Shown: one piece after another, positions 19,410-30,683 of the stretch
Layout of the letters: the number at the start of each line of letters is the position of its first letter
Numbering within the stretch: position 1 is the stretch's first letter
Source: Cylindrotheca closterium
Taxonomy: Eukaryota; Bacillariophyta; Bacillariophyceae; Bacillariales; Bacillariaceae
Assembly: GCA_933822405.4 (NCBI GenBank)
Contig: CAKOGP040002103.1
Location: 100,097 to 164,096 of the forward strand
DNA: 64,000 nt
Reading direction: 5' to 3'
Program-made: the position numbers and the translations under genes
Notes under the pieces: generated by a model
Databases searched by the model: none
Told to the model about the DNA's origin: nothing
The model's input: the letters and a program-made list of their open reading frames with translations, nothing else

Positions 19410-20444
19410 CTAAACCACTTCATATATGTCTGCTTGCTTTCGGCAAATTTCACAAACCCCGTCGACATGCGCCAAACCCACGATGCATACAATGGGCTTC
19501 AGCTGACTGCTGCCAACATTTCCTTCTCCTTCCATGGTTTCTTCCTGCGAGTATATTTCTTTCAAGCACAGTTCTGCAAAGTATTGATTCCGTCCATGCA
19601 CCAAAACTTGATCCACTGCTGGAGTATAGGTTTGTGCATGTTCCAAGGATGCTCGGGCTGTCCAAATGTCGCGTCGTCGTTCTTCCCATTCCACTGACGA
19701 TTCGTCAGATTTTCGTTGCAGAGGATCAATTGGTTGGATACCCAAGGGTTCCAAGACTAGACCGCCCCACATTAGTTGGATCCAATCGAGTACAGTCAAG
19801 GATGAAGCAAGTCGTTGAACCAATTCTTCCAATTCCCAATCGGCTGCCACCACACTTGCCCCAAGGATATTGGCGACTGCAACCGCTACTTCAAATTCGT
19901 TGCGACGTTCGAGTTCGTGGCCTTTTTGTTCAGAATTCTTCAAGGACCAGGTTTGCTTGACCAAACTAGGCCAAAGAAGGCTTATCATTACCATCATTCC
20001 TGGAAATCCTGCAATTGACAAACCTGCCCCTGCCATGGAGGGAAGAGTAGCAATAACTTGGATCAGACTTGTCTTTCTTGGATTTGATGCAATTTTCTGC
20101 TTGCTGCCGTCAATTTCGTCACTATATTGTTGCATGATGTTCTTGGACTTTAGTATGGTAGGCAATCTTGACGGTGGCAATTCTACAATGACTGTCGAGG
20201 GTTGAACTGAGTTTAGAACACGATTCACGTCGTCGGCCGATTTGGATCCGATGTGGATGGTTCCCAAAACGTACAGATTGGGCAGAGGCTGAGCCAACAA
20301 TCCTTTGGAAACCAACGCCTGCATTTCTGAAGACGAAAACGACATCGAGGACAAACTGAAGCATGTTGGTGCAGATAGGAAAACTATCAGAAGCCAAGAG
20401 ATGCATACTAACCACCTTTGCACAAAGAACGACGGTGGTATCAT
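19410..20444 (-). CDS. TraB/PrgY-domain protein with signal peptide
   Basis: Single exon, 344 residues from the ATG at 20444. A hydrophobic N-terminal segment (about residues 9-26, WLVCISWLLIVFLSA) ends near a Phe (PTC|FSL), reminiscent of the ASAFAP plastid signal but not a clear match. The TraB/PrgY/TIKI-type core begins with LGTIHIGSKSADDV (residues 60-73), where GT.H.G.S is the family signature. It continues with STVIVELPPSRLP and ends with IVCIVGLAHVDGVCE, matching the second conserved histidine motif. Members are putative metal-dependent proteases or signalling regulators in membranes and organelles; the substrate is unknown here. It is divergently paired with the PPAT-domain gene. Confidence 0.82.
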   Translation of the reverse strand: MIPPSFFVQRWLVCISWLLIVFLSAPTCFSLSSMSFSSSEMQALVSKGLLAQPLPNLYVLGTIHIGSKSADDVNRVLNSVQPSTVIVELPPSRLPTILKSKNIMQQYSDEIDGSKQKIASNPRKTSLIQVIATLPSMAGAGLSIAGFPGMMVMISLLWPSLVKQTWSLKNSEQKGHELERRNEFEVAVAVANILGASVVAADWELEELVQRLASSLTVLDWIQLMWGGLVLEPLGIQPIDPLQRKSDESSVEWEERRRDIWTARASLEHAQTYTPAVDQVLVHGRNQYFAELCLKEIYSQEETMEGEGNVGSSQLKPIVCIVGLAHVDGVCEICRKQADIYEVV

Positions 20445-20783
20445 ACTTCGAACCTCTAATAAATATCCCTATTGGTCATTTAATTTTCGCTTCAACGTCC
20501 CAGTAGGTTGGCCGTCATTGCACCTACAGTAACAATCATTTTTCAAATCGTAGAGGAGGTGTTAGGAGGCGACGCATCAAGATTTCATCGTGACGTCCGT
20601 ACCTTTTCCTACCGCAAAATTTTTCAGGGCAACCAGAATCGCAATCACGCCAACAAAGCAAACAAACATCAGCTTTGGTTGCCGTCAACTACCGGTACTG
20701 ACAAAAGAACCTACACCTCCAATATAATTTATTGAGCAAATCTACTGTAGCTAAGATTTTTGAACAACCAACGCTGAATCAAA
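20445..20783. promoter_or_regulatory. Shared upstream region of TraB and PPAT genes
   Basis: A 339-bp divergent intergenic region that must hold both promoters. It contains the palindrome TACCGGTA at 20690-20697, 94 bp before the PPAT-gene start. No other element is identified. Confidence 0.45.
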
Positions 20784-22166
20784 ATGAGATTAGAATCAAG
20801 AATATTTATCCTCGTTTCCTTGCAGTTAATAGGATGTGCCTTTGGATTTATCAGGACAACTTCAAGACCCGCGACTTTGATCTCACCACAAGATTCATCT
20901 TGCATCAGCTCACAACGACAACCTATATCGCAATCGAAATGCTCTCCAGTAACACGTCTTCACGCACAGCAGCCCAAAAGATACAAACATACTCTGGCCA
21001 TTCTCAGTATGCCATCCACGTCCACCGACAAGATTGCCAACGAGGCCATTCTGTTTCAAGCTGTGCAGAATACAAACAAATTGAGCGTCATGTTGAGAGC
21101 ACAAGGAGACAAACATCCTTCTCTAGCACGATTACGACGTTACGTTGGTGAAGTGTACTCGAGTTTGTGGGATGTGGCCATGGCTTCAGGAACTCCCGAC
21201 TTTTGCGATGTCGTGGTATATCCACAAAACTTGCCCAATGCGGCACCCGAACAATGGATTCACCATGCGGCAGATCTAGATAGTGTATGTAGTCATGATT
21301 CTATCTGTGGTTGGGTATCGTCAAGTGCACTGGGACGAGGACTTCAATTTCAATCCAACGAAGGGGATGGGTTTGGTGGATTGGAAGCCCATGTACAAGC
21401 ACTGAATGCGGATCGGACCCAACGCAAATTGTCGCCCTTGCAAGCAATATCGGTGGATCCATGGCCATTGGGAGCGAGTGCAGCAGCGCAAAAAGACAGT
21501 TTTGTAGATTGGTTGGACGATGAACACTTTGAAGAGGAGAATGCTGATATTCAGAATGACGACAACTTGTTTGTGGACGATAGTATGGATGATGAGTGTG
21601 ATACGACTGAGGAGTTTGATCCAGAAAGTGCCTGTGATCAACTGGGCGGAGCCCGCATTCCTCGGAACACTCTGTACGAAAAAGTGGCTGTCGGCGGAAC
21701 CTTTGACGGCATGCATTATGGCCATCGCAAATTGCTGACCTTGGCCGTCTCCTCGGTCAATCCCCGGAGTGGCCAACTGACGGTCGGGGTCACTGTCGAT
21801 GCGATGCTCCAACACAAGAAATTCGCCGAAGAGATTCCACAGCTCGAAGCGCGCATGGCCCAAGCCAAAGAATTTGTGTACAGATTGGCTCCAGGCATGA
21901 AGAATCGAGTCCGAGTGGTGGCAATTTCGGAAGAATATGGACCACCGGGAACAGAGGGGGAAGGAGAAGACTTTGATGCCCTGGTCTTGAGTCATGAAAC
22001 CTTGGAGAATGGTTGCCTACTAAACCAACACCGCATAAATACACTGGGCTACAAACCATTGAAGCTGTTGTGCACGCGACGGACGGAGCCGCACGGCATG
22101 AGTAGTACAGCACTCCGGCGTATTCGATGGCAGCAGCAACAAGAAGCTGCTAAAACCAAAATATAA
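20784..22166 (+). CDS. Phosphopantetheine adenylyltransferase-domain protein, probably organelle-targeted
   Basis: Single exon, 460 residues from the ATG at 20784. The N-terminus MRLESRIFILVSLQLIGCAFGF is a signal peptide ending GCA|F, followed by a Ser/Thr/Arg-rich stretch, the usual make-up of a diatom plastid presequence. The C-terminal 160 residues, from about 299, form the eukaryotic PPAT-type nucleotidyltransferase: KVAVGGTFDGMHYGHRKLLT carries the GTFDxxHxGH motif, and the end HGMSSTALRR matches the ISSTxLR ribose/ATP motif. PPAT joins ATP to 4'-phosphopantetheine to give dephospho-CoA. The central region (about 60-290) is less conserved and contains an acidic linker. Eukaryotic PPAT is often fused to dephospho-CoA kinase; no kinase domain is present here. 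A plastid or ER location is inferred. Confidence 0.85.
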   Translation: MRLESRIFILVSLQLIGCAFGFIRTTSRPATLISPQDSSCISSQRQPISQSKCSPVTRLHAQQPKRYKHTLAILSMPSTSTDKIANEAILFQAVQNTNKLSVMLRAQGDKHPSLARLRRYVGEVYSSLWDVAMASGTPDFCDVVVYPQNLPNAAPEQWIHHAADLDSVCSHDSICGWVSSSALGRGLQFQSNEGDGFGGLEAHVQALNADRTQRKLSPLQAISVDPWPLGASAAAQKDSFVDWLDDEHFEEENADIQNDDNLFVDDSMDDECDTTEEFDPESACDQLGGARIPRNTLYEKVAVGGTFDGMHYGHRKLLTLAVSSVNPRSGQLTVGVTVDAMLQHKKFAEEIPQLEARMAQAKEFVYRLAPGMKNRVRVVAISEEYGPPGTEGEGEDFDALVLSHETLENGCLLNQHRINTLGYKPLKLLCTRRTEPHGMSSTALRRIRWQQQQEAAKTKI

Positions 22167-22423
22167 TACACAACAAATTGTGATACTATTACTGTACCAG
22201 TTATGTTATGGGACTACCTACATCACTTACAAATACTAGCATTGCGCGTATTGCAAACCAACTGACTCGTTCGACTTGTCGATGCCCAAATGACTGTCTA
22301 TCCTTGGTTAGATCTTACGAGTCGACTTAGTGGTTTTTCCACGACACTCGGTTCGGATCCAAGATGATTCAAGCAACATCAATCAAGTTGAGAAACCAAC
22401 TTTAAAGACTACCAAAACCAACC

Positions 22424-24587
22424 ATGGTAACTGCATCTAACGCTTGCATTCCTGCGAATGGTGAGTTCCTCAATTGAGAAGTAAACTCTGACGTTGATCA
22501 ATCTAGCCCTTCAAGAAATGTGTTTCCGTTCATCTATCGGTTCCGATTCCTTTCATCTATCGCTTCCGATTCCTTCGTTGTTTCATTCTCACATTCCCAT
22601 TCGCTTTTGCCAAACAGCTCCGGTCACGGCCCAAGTGGCTCCCCTTCCCAATACTACTCGTGGAGAACCCTGTCCACTGAATGGAAATGCTGGTCGATTG
22701 AACTCTGGCAAATCTCTATTGGCGTATCCCAGTGGCAAGTTTTGCGTTATTCAGTCACTGAAGGATGATGAAACTCTGCCCAATTCCAAGCTTTCATCCC
22801 TCGTATACAGAGGCCATCAGTATGCCACTTCTGTTGTGGAAATTAGTACTTCGGGAGCCTATGTTGCTTCTGGAGATTCTCGCGGCCAGCTCCGTGTTTG
22901 GGCTCTAGATCACGAAGAACACTTGCCCAAGTTGGAAACTACTGGTTTGACTAGTGCCATCCGTGCCATTGCCTGGGATGGAGAATCCAAGCGAATTGCC
23001 TTTGCTGGAGATCGATTGGATAATACTAGTGTTTGTACACGTGCCATTCAATGGGATACCGCCAATTCCCAAGGAGTTTTGTATCAACATCAAAAGGGCA
23101 AATCGTGTGCGGTGTCCTTCAAGCCCAACCGGCCCTTTCGTGTGGTGACGGGTGGAAGAGAAGATGGAAAGTTGCACTTTCATGCAGGACCGCCCTTTAA
23201 AAAAATGCCTGCCGCGGGAGATGCTCCTTGTGAGGATGCACACTCCAAGGGAGTCAACTCCGTCAAGTACACTTCAGATGGAAACTTGGTGGCATCAGTG
23301 GGTGGAGATAAGGGTATCTGCATTTACGATGGAAAAACGTTGGCACTTACTGGCAAGTTGGAAGGAGTTCATACTGGAACCATTTATGCTTGTGAGTGGA
23401 GTGGTGATAACAAGAATCTCCTGACGGCTTCGGCTGATGGAACTTGCAAGTTGTTTGAAGTCAGTTCGGATGGAACTTCGATTACTGAAAAGCATACTTG
23501 GAACGTGGCCGAATTCCAGCTGGGTGCCCCATGTGAAAAAGCTCCTAGAGGTGGAATGCAATTGGGCTGTACCTTTGTCGGAGGCAATATTCCCGTGTCC
23601 GTCAGTACCAATAGTCAGTTGGCAGTCTTGCCAATGCCTGATGCTGGAGGTGACATTAAGCTCATTACTGGTCACTGCGCGCCCATTGGTGCAGTGGCCT
23701 TTGATCATGCCAAAAAGGTCTTTTACACTGGAGACAGTGATGGTATCATGGTCAAGTGGGATTTTGATATGATCAAGGCCGTCCAGCGCATTGTTCCTGC
23801 TGACAACAAGGACCTCATGTACACGGTTCATAAGGGAGCCATCAACGGAATGACAATCCTAAGTGATGCACAATTGCTGAGTTGCGGATGGGATGATACT
23901 GCCATGTACACCAAGGATGGAGAATTGCAAGACAAAAATTTGGACATTACGGCCCAGCCAACAGCAATCGATACTGGAAACAGTTTGACTGCCATTCTGA
24001 CTGTCCAAGGAATCTTGTTGATGAAGGATGGTGCACAAGTTTCAGCTGGACTGTGTGCCATTAGCTACGATGCAAATGTCATTTGTGTGTCAAAGGACGA
24101 TAAGAAGGTCTACGTGGGTGGAAATGACAACAAGATTTACGTTTACGACATTACTGGTGACTACAAGCTCACCGAAGCTCACGTTATTGCTGATGGGCAT
24201 CTTAAGCCGGTCCATTCGTTGGCCTTGTCCAATGATGGCACCAAGTTGGCTGCTGGTGATACTCGCGATGTCTGTGTATACAGTACTGCTGACTATTCCA
24301 AAATTATTGGAAAGTCCAAATGGTGCTTCCACTTGCAAAAAATCACTTGCATTGCTTGGTCAAATGATGACAAGCACCTCGCTACAGGCGGGTTGGATGA
24401 TTCCGTCTACCTATGGTCCTTTGAAAAGACCATGAGAAAGTTGCATTACCAATTCACGCATCGTGGTGGGGTCGTTGGTATGGCTTTCCGTAAGGATATG
24501 GAAGGGTTGAATTTGGTGTCCGTGGGAGCAGACTCCTGCGTGGTACAATGGGACTTTACTGCCGATGCTGCTGCCAAGTTTAAGTAA
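22424..24587 (+). CDS. Actin-interacting protein 1 (AIP1/WDR1), WD40 protein
   Basis: Two exons, 22424-22460 and 22618-24587, separated by a 157-nt intron (GTGAGT...CAAACAG); 668 residues. The first exon gives only 12 residues (MVTASNACIPAN) and its ATG sits in a good context (CAACCATGG). The open frame from 22494 runs through the intron and should not be used as the start. The protein is a double seven-blade WD40 propeller: YVASGDSRGQLRVW, VTGGREDGKLHFHAGPPFK, VASVGGDKGICIYDGKT and LLTASADGTCKLFEV match the order found in AIP1/WDR1. It cooperates with cofilin to disassemble actin filaments in the cytoplasm. The intron contains two near-identical copies of a 23-24-bp pyrimidine-rich unit (TTCATCTATCG...). 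Confidence 0.92.
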
Positions 24588-24741
24588 ATTACTAGTACTG
24601 TATTCCCATCTTTTGTTTCATGGTTCTTTTCAGGATCAGCATTCTTTCAATTCGATATTGTGGAAGAACGAATACCTACCGTCTACACTAGACCATGTTT
24701 TTCGGTTTCTTAGGTAGCCCAGTTTTACTTTAGTTGCAGAA

Positions 24742-26633
24742 TCATCCACTTTCGTGAATGGCAAGAATTCCCTCGTCATACAAGGCCTGTGCTATGGCAA
24801 TCTTGTCTTCGATAGAATCGTGAAACAAATCATTGACTAGAATCCAATGTGGTTCTACTGTTGTCAGCAGTTGTTCCAAGGAAGGACCATCATCCATCTC
24901 AAATTCCATTGGCGAAAGAACATTCCCTTGATATTCTCGCGAGTTGTCTAAACAATGATACAATACTGCCTTATCCTCTTCCACTACAATGCGGGCAATT
25001 CCAGGCCGCGCCATACGGCACATGGTATTCGGCATGATCGATTTGGATTCCCCATCTGGTGCTTTAACAGTCTTCAAGAGCTCTTGTGGAGTCAACGACG
25101 GAGGTTGGCGTTCTGACATGTATCGTTTGGCCAACTGATCACAGGCGGCATCAATCATTTCGTTTGCCTAGATAGCAGGAAAAATGCGAAACAAGAATAG
25201 GTGAGTTTACTTCCAAAACAGTGCACCAAAGGCACTGAAATGACAATGAGGAAACCTACCGCTTTAGCGACCTTCATAATTCGTTTCTTGGCTTCAGCAC
25301 GAAAGTTGTCTTGGAGCATTTTTCGAAATTTGACGAGTTTGTCTTCTTCACCTGCTTTCTTCAGCGAGTCTGGTAGTTTTTCATCTGATGGCTCTTCGTA
25401 CATGGCTCCCATGTAGTCCAAGAATCCCCTCGGTAGGCCCTGTCGAAGACTTGAGGAAGTTTCGCTTGTAGAGGCCGCCTCAAGTGCTTCGGGCATGATC
25501 ATGTCCATAAGATCCACCCAAGACCACTGTTGCATGGCACTCACAGTCAAGTGCAATGAGTGTTGGTCCGCATCCTTCAAGGTGCAAGCCTGGTGAATCC
25601 AACCTCGTGGCATGTACAGCAAATCCCCTTCCTCCAACGTCACATCCATAACTTGCGTCATTTTTTTCACTTCCTCTACTGAAAAATCTTCCGAGCTGGC
25701 TCGAGGAAGCTTGAGTGTTGGTTCATACACCTTCCACCGCTTCTTCCCCTGAAGCTGGAGGCAGAAAGCTTCAATGTCATCATAATGTGGAGCAAAGCCC
25801 TGTGAGGCTTGTGGTGGTGTCAAGTATGCATTTGCGCCAACCATACACTGCAGTTCTAATTCAAGAGTGCTTAGCAGAGCATGTACATTTTCTGCATGTT
25901 TGTGTGGACAAAGTAGACGAATCGTGCATCCCTTGTGATAATTCTTCCACAACTCTTTTGAATCTATGGGAACTCCAGTTTCCGCCTCTTCCGCCGTCTG
26001 CGGAATCTTGTCCAAAGTCAGCCTTCTCTTTACTCCAGCATCGTCTTTTGTATATTTTGTCAAATTCAGATCACGAGTGTAGTAGAGTTCCTCATTCTTG
26101 GTCATCTCCTTGATACTTTCCAGTGAGAGGAGACCTTGATACCGCCTTCTATTCTTCGCACGAACCAAAAGCGGTTTCTTCTCCCAATATTCCTTGTAGA
26201 AGGTTGAGAGTGGAATAGGGTGGATAATTGCTTGGAAAAGGGCTGATGCGCGCTGTTCCGACGCCATGGATTCAAGCAATTCCTGGGTTTCTTCGTCCTT
26301 CACGTCCTTGCGAAGAAGAATCTCCTCAAGTGACAGTTTTTCAATTCCCGGAAAGTCGGTGGATGGAATCGAATCTTGAGTTTGTTCCCCAGCATCGATT
26401 TTGTTTCTAGACTCCACCACTTCTGAATCATCCATCGACTCTTTCGTATCCTCTGCAACCTTGATTTTCTTTTCATTAGGCTTCGCGTCGTCCAATTTAA
26501 CTTTCTTCTTTTCAGGCTGCAAATGTTCTGCTGCTGCCACGATCAAATTGGTTTTCTTCTTATTTTTCTTGGCTCGCTTCTTTGCTGCACGCGACATGCC
26601 CCCGCCATTTTGTGTTGGCTTTCCTTCCTCCAT
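24742..26633 (-). CDS. JmjC-domain ribosomal oxygenase (NO66/MINA type)
   Basis: Two exons, 26633-25260 and 25167-24742, with a 92-nt intron (GTAGGT...CTAG, phase 0); 599 residues. The frame extends upstream to a TTG at 26648, but the first ATG is at 26633. The N-terminus is a lysine-rich nuclear/nucleolar-type signal (AAKKRAKKNKKK). The JmjC core contains WEKKPLLVRA, then APHYDDIEAF with the HxD iron-binding pair at about residues 283-285, then GDLLYMPRGWIHQA and HSLHLTVS with the distal residues. The C-terminal exon supplies the winged-helix part. Fe(II)/2-oxoglutarate enzymes of this group hydroxylate a histidine of ribosomal protein L8 or L27a; which one is not decided by sequence reading. 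Confidence 0.9.
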
Positions 26634-27109
26634 GGTGTGCAAATGCAAATCTTTTTGTTTTCAGATCTGCATTTCTGCATTTCGAATTTTCTGGATGGAG
26701 GTTGTCAGTTTCCCGGAGTTCGACAGACGGTGAAATCAACTAGTGACCTGACTCACTCCAACTCAGCTTAACCGTTGCAACCGACATTCAAAACACCCCC
26801 TCCGGGTCTCTTTTGATAATTCAAAACTACGAATATGTTCTCCGCCATGAGGAAAGCTGAATGATACCAAGACGAAAATAAACGGTTTTCATGTCTCAGT
26901 CGACACGGCGATGTCACGAATATCTCTTCCACTTTTCTCATTCCATTCTCGAACTGCTTCAATATTCCAACCACGAAGTCCTATTCATTACACTGCATTG
27001 TTGAATAGAATAGAACAGAGCAGCTTATCAAATAGGCGCATACTCTAGCTGTCTCTATTGTTAGCATACGATCCGGATTCCAAAAGATTGAAAATTTTCG
27101 AAACAAATC
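26634..27109. other. Divergent intergenic region, nothing recognised
   Basis: Shared upstream stretch of the ribosomal-oxygenase gene and the MYB gene (476 bp). I see no repeat, RNA gene or GTAC palindrome in it. Confidence 0.5.
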
Positions 27110-29454
27110 ATGTCAGGAAAGCCAACGAAACCAGCTGGTGGTGGGAAACCAACCCCCGGGGGTCCTTACGGAAATGGCAAGGAAATGCATCGCTATCCAC
27201 CCCCTCCACCACCGCATCACATGTATCACATGATGCCGATGCCACCACGTCCTTACGACGGAAAGGGACCACCCAAAGGAGCCTCGTACCCAGGTGCCTA
27301 TCCACCATCGATGCCACCACCGTACCCCGGCGCTTATCCCCCGATGCACCACCCTTACTATGCACACATGCCAATGCATCCAGCGCATCGCCCTCCACCT
27401 ATGCCAGGAAGCCAATCAAAAAAGAAGCCTTTGGGAAAATCAACGCCCTCCAGCATGAATTCCAAGCCAAAGCAAATGCCTCCTTCCATGTCTAGACCTG
27501 GACCATACACAGTCAAGAAGCAAGCCATCAAATGGTCCAAGCAAGAAGACGACATGCTGAAGCAGGCTGTTGAGGAGCATGGTGCGAAGAACTGGAAACT
27601 CATTTCTACTCGTCTTCCAGGCCGAAGTGAAGTCCAATGTCTCCACAGATGGCAAAAAGTTTTGAAACCAACTCTTGTCAAGGGACCATGGACTGCAGAA
27701 GAGGACCGCAAGGTGATCGAACTCGTCAAGAAGTACGGAGCCAAGAAATGGTCGTTGATAGCATCGAACTTGCCAGGAAGGATTGGAAAACAATGTCGTG
27801 AACGATGGCACAATCATCTCAATCCTGACATCTCCAAGGAAGCATGGAAAGAAGAGGAGGATAGAACCATTTTGGAGGCTCACATGACCTTGGGAAATCG
27901 CTGGGCTGAGATTGCAAAGATGCTCCCAGGAAGGTACGTTCATATTTACATTTGTCGCAACTCACATGAAAATCCAAACTAAGCACATCATTCGTTTGCA
28001 GAACTGACAATGCCATCAAGAACCATTGGAACTCTTCGATGCGTCGAAAAATTGAAAAGTACTTGGCGAAGAAGCAAGGTTGCGACGAATCAAACATCCG
28101 ATATACCGAGGATGGCAGATTCGACTTCATGGGGGACCTCGAAGGTGTACTGAGCGCTGTGCGAGGAAAGGAGAACCTTGGGAAGATGAAGCGTGGAGAC
28201 CGCAAGTCTCGCAAAAGCAGTACAAAGAAGAGACGATATGACCCAAAAATGCCACCAATGGGTATGCCACCACCATACATGTATGGAATGCATCCAATGT
28301 CTTATCCCGGGATGCCACCACACCCAGGCATGTATCATCATGAGATGGCCATGGCACCATATCCATATGGAAAGCCAATGGCGAAGCATCCTATGTCATC
28401 TGGAAAGTGTGATTCCAATGTACCACTCGCTCCGAAACCACCAAGTGATGGGCAATCGAAGCACTTCTCCCCGAAAAAGGATCAAATGATTCGCTACGAT
28501 AGCATGACTCCAAGAGACACGCCATCGGAGCACAAAGATCATTCATCATACTATTCAAGCTCTCGCAAGTCCATCTTTGATTCACCAGGAAATCTTGGGG
28601 ATGATGTTCTGAATGGAAGCCCTGCTCTCAATATGAACATCAATGGAATGACACCACTTTCTACTTTGAAGGGAACCTTTGCTACTCCGTATTCGTCAGA
28701 ACTATTTTCTGGGTTGTCGTTGGAAGAAAATCTTGGACTCAACAAAGCCTTATTTGCTGACGATGATCGTTACAACAAGACCCCCATTGCGAAGACACCT
28801 AGGATGAAACCTCTCATTGGTCACACTCCTCGTGAAATGAAGTTGAACTTCGGTGGTACTGATGATTCAATGACAAACTTCATTTCTGATATGAGATACA
28901 ACCGTGTTTCAATATCACCTGTCTCCCACAGGACAAAGCTGAAGAAGGAAATGGAAGAGGCAAGAACTCCCCCGCGAAGTGCGAACAAGTCTATCCACTT
29001 CGCTGAAGATGAACGTGATGATCCCCTTGGCTCCGCGATGAAAGTCAATAGTTTCATGCCAGCAATTACCACCACCGATGTTCAAACGCCAAACAATGTG
29101 ACAAACGTTACTCATGACTCTGTGGACACTAGAGATGTTCAGCCCGCTTCGAGTCCATTTGATGCATCTTTGACGCCCATTGGAGGCTATGATCATGATC
29201 AAGGATTTTGGAGTCGTCAGCTTGGATTCAGCCCCCAAGGATCTTCCATGACACCTTTCCGATCCCCTCCACGTTCCTCAAGAAAATATCGCGCACCACT
29301 TGCACCTATTACCATGAACACGCTGGGAGCCGACACTCCCAAGAGCTCAGGAAAGTCCAGAAAACTGAGTGAAATCAAGGCTGAGCCAGAAGCTTCGCCT
29401 TCTCTGCCTGCTCTCAAGCGACAACGGACTGTCGAAGCTTCACCGAAAGAGTAA
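27110..29454 (+). CDS. Three-repeat (R1R2R3) MYB transcription factor
   Basis: Two exons, 27110-27933 and 28002-29454, with a 68-nt intron splitting the third repeat (GGA AG|gtacg...ttgcag|A ACT); 758 residues. The N-terminal 130 residues are rich in Pro, His, Met and Tyr (YPPPPPPHHMYHMM). Three MYB repeats follow: R1 about 140-187 (KWSKQEDDMLKQAV), R2 about 192-239 (KGPWTAEEDRKVIELVKKYG), and R3 about 244-290 (KEAWKEEEDRTILEA and TDNAIKNHWNS), each with spaced tryptophans. This is the c-MYB/3R-MYB class, which controls cell-cycle genes in animals and plants. The C-terminal half is disordered and carries many SP/TP sites (TPRMKPLIGHTP, FRSPPRSSRK), suggesting CDK or MAPK control. The protein is nuclear by inference. 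Confidence 0.93.
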
Positions 29455-29738
29455 GCTATACTTGCTTTTTCTGTTAAAGTGGCGTTTCTGTATGGATTGA
29501 AACGTCATAGATCAAATATAAAAATTCTACCATTGTAGGATTAATTAAAAAATACATACACATGAAATAAATTAGACTCTATCAATAGATTTGGGCTATC
29601 AGCTATCAATTCACCTTTATTGATCCCTTCAATCATCAAGTTATCATGTTTCATTTCCCCAGCAATTGCATCCCGAGTAGCAGTGTTTGGACACAAAAAA
29701 GCAAGGAACCATAATTCAAGTACCACAGTGTTACCCGA

Positions 29739-30551
29739 CTAGATGATTCTTCGCTTTTGAAAAAAGTTGACAATGTGCTGCGCTTGAGTGAAGCCTGTAA
29801 TGAGTAAAATTCCCACATGAACGACTGGCCAAAATATTGTGGCTTGATGCATAGCGTCGGTCTTTTGATGATACATGGCATCGTGTTCTCGGACCAAATC
29901 TGCAGTCTTTAGCATGACGTGCATCTTTTTTTCGTAGTGTGCCAGTTGCCCCTCGATGAAGGTTAAATGAGAAGTCACATCTACATCCTCGTCCTCGTCC
30001 TCCAAATCGACTTCCTCCACAAAGAGGCCAAACCGCATGGGATGCTTGGTGCCTGCCTTGGATGCTCGTATGCAGACTTGCAATTCACCAACATCCTCGT
30101 CGTCGCGGTGGCGGGGATGGACTTGAAAGTCAACCTTGCCCGTCTTTGTAATTAATTCGGTGCTGCTGGGCTTGTGGTTTTGTACTGTCGTGCCCCTGCT
30201 GGGTGGACCCACGGTGTGCGCATTGTAACTAATGGTCAGGTAGGTGGGAGCGTAATTTTTTTCTTGTCCCGCGGTCTTTCTGTCAATGTCTGTTTCAAAA
30301 TAAGTAAAATTAAGAGAGATTAGTGAGCCTATAGAATGGTTAAAATTAGCGAGAGCTGATAGCAAAGACACACCAGGAGCGTCATAGTAAACCCGAAGGA
30401 CAGTCTCTTCTGGAGCCTGGACTTGAATGCAATACGGCCGTGGAGTGTTGATTAGAAAGTAGGGCATTTCACCGCTTCCCACAGCTATGCAAAAGGATGC
30501 ATTTAACAGCGCCAGTACTGACAAGAACAAAGTCCGAGAAGACATGATCAT
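29739..30551 (-). CDS. p24/TMED family cargo receptor (emp24/gp25L)
   Basis: Two exons, 30551-30374 and 30289-29739, with an 84-nt intron that has no stop and keeps frame; 242 residues. The start is the ATG at 30551 (or 30545); the frame further upstream opens with GTG only. A signal peptide (TLFLSVLALLNASFCIAVG) is followed by the GOLD domain (PRPYCIQVQAPEETVLRVYYD, split before residue DIDRKTAGQ), a coiled coil, a membrane segment near the end (IFWPVVHVGILLITGF) and the short cytosolic tail FFQKRRII. The FF pair and basic residues are the COPII/COPI sorting signals of p24 proteins. It cycles between ER and Golgi and packages cargo such as GPI-anchored proteins. The splice is inferred from the conserved YYDAP-DIDRKTAG join. 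Confidence 0.88.
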   Translation of the reverse strand: MIMSSRTLFLSVLALLNASFCIAVGSGEMPYFLINTPRPYCIQVQAPEETVLRVYYDAPGVSLLSALANFNHSIGSLISLNFTYFETDIDRKTAGQEKNYAPTYLTISYNAHTVGPPSRGTTVQNHKPSSTELITKTGKVDFQVHPRHRDDEDVGELQVCIRASKAGTKHPMRFGLFVEEVDLEDEDEDVDVTSHLTFIEGQLAHYEKKMHVMLKTADLVREHDAMYHQKTDAMHQATIFWPVVHVGILLITGFTQAQHIVNFFQKRRII

Positions 30552-30683
30552 GAAAGCTGTATTGACTCGACTCGTCTCTGTACTATTGCAGCGATCGCAT
30601 ATCATCTCGGCGTTGTGTTTATTTGATCCCTTTGACTCAAAACTCCAACAACGAATAAACCGCACCACACCGTTCTGAACACG
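30552..30683. promoter_or_regulatory. Short bidirectional promoter region
   Basis: Only 132 bp separate the start codons of the divergent p24 and methyltransferase genes, so both promoters and 5' leaders must be compact or overlap. No motif is assigned. Confidence 0.5.

Noticed and set aside
21321..21995. A 224-codon antisense frame
   Set aside because: It is a shadow of the PPAT-domain gene.
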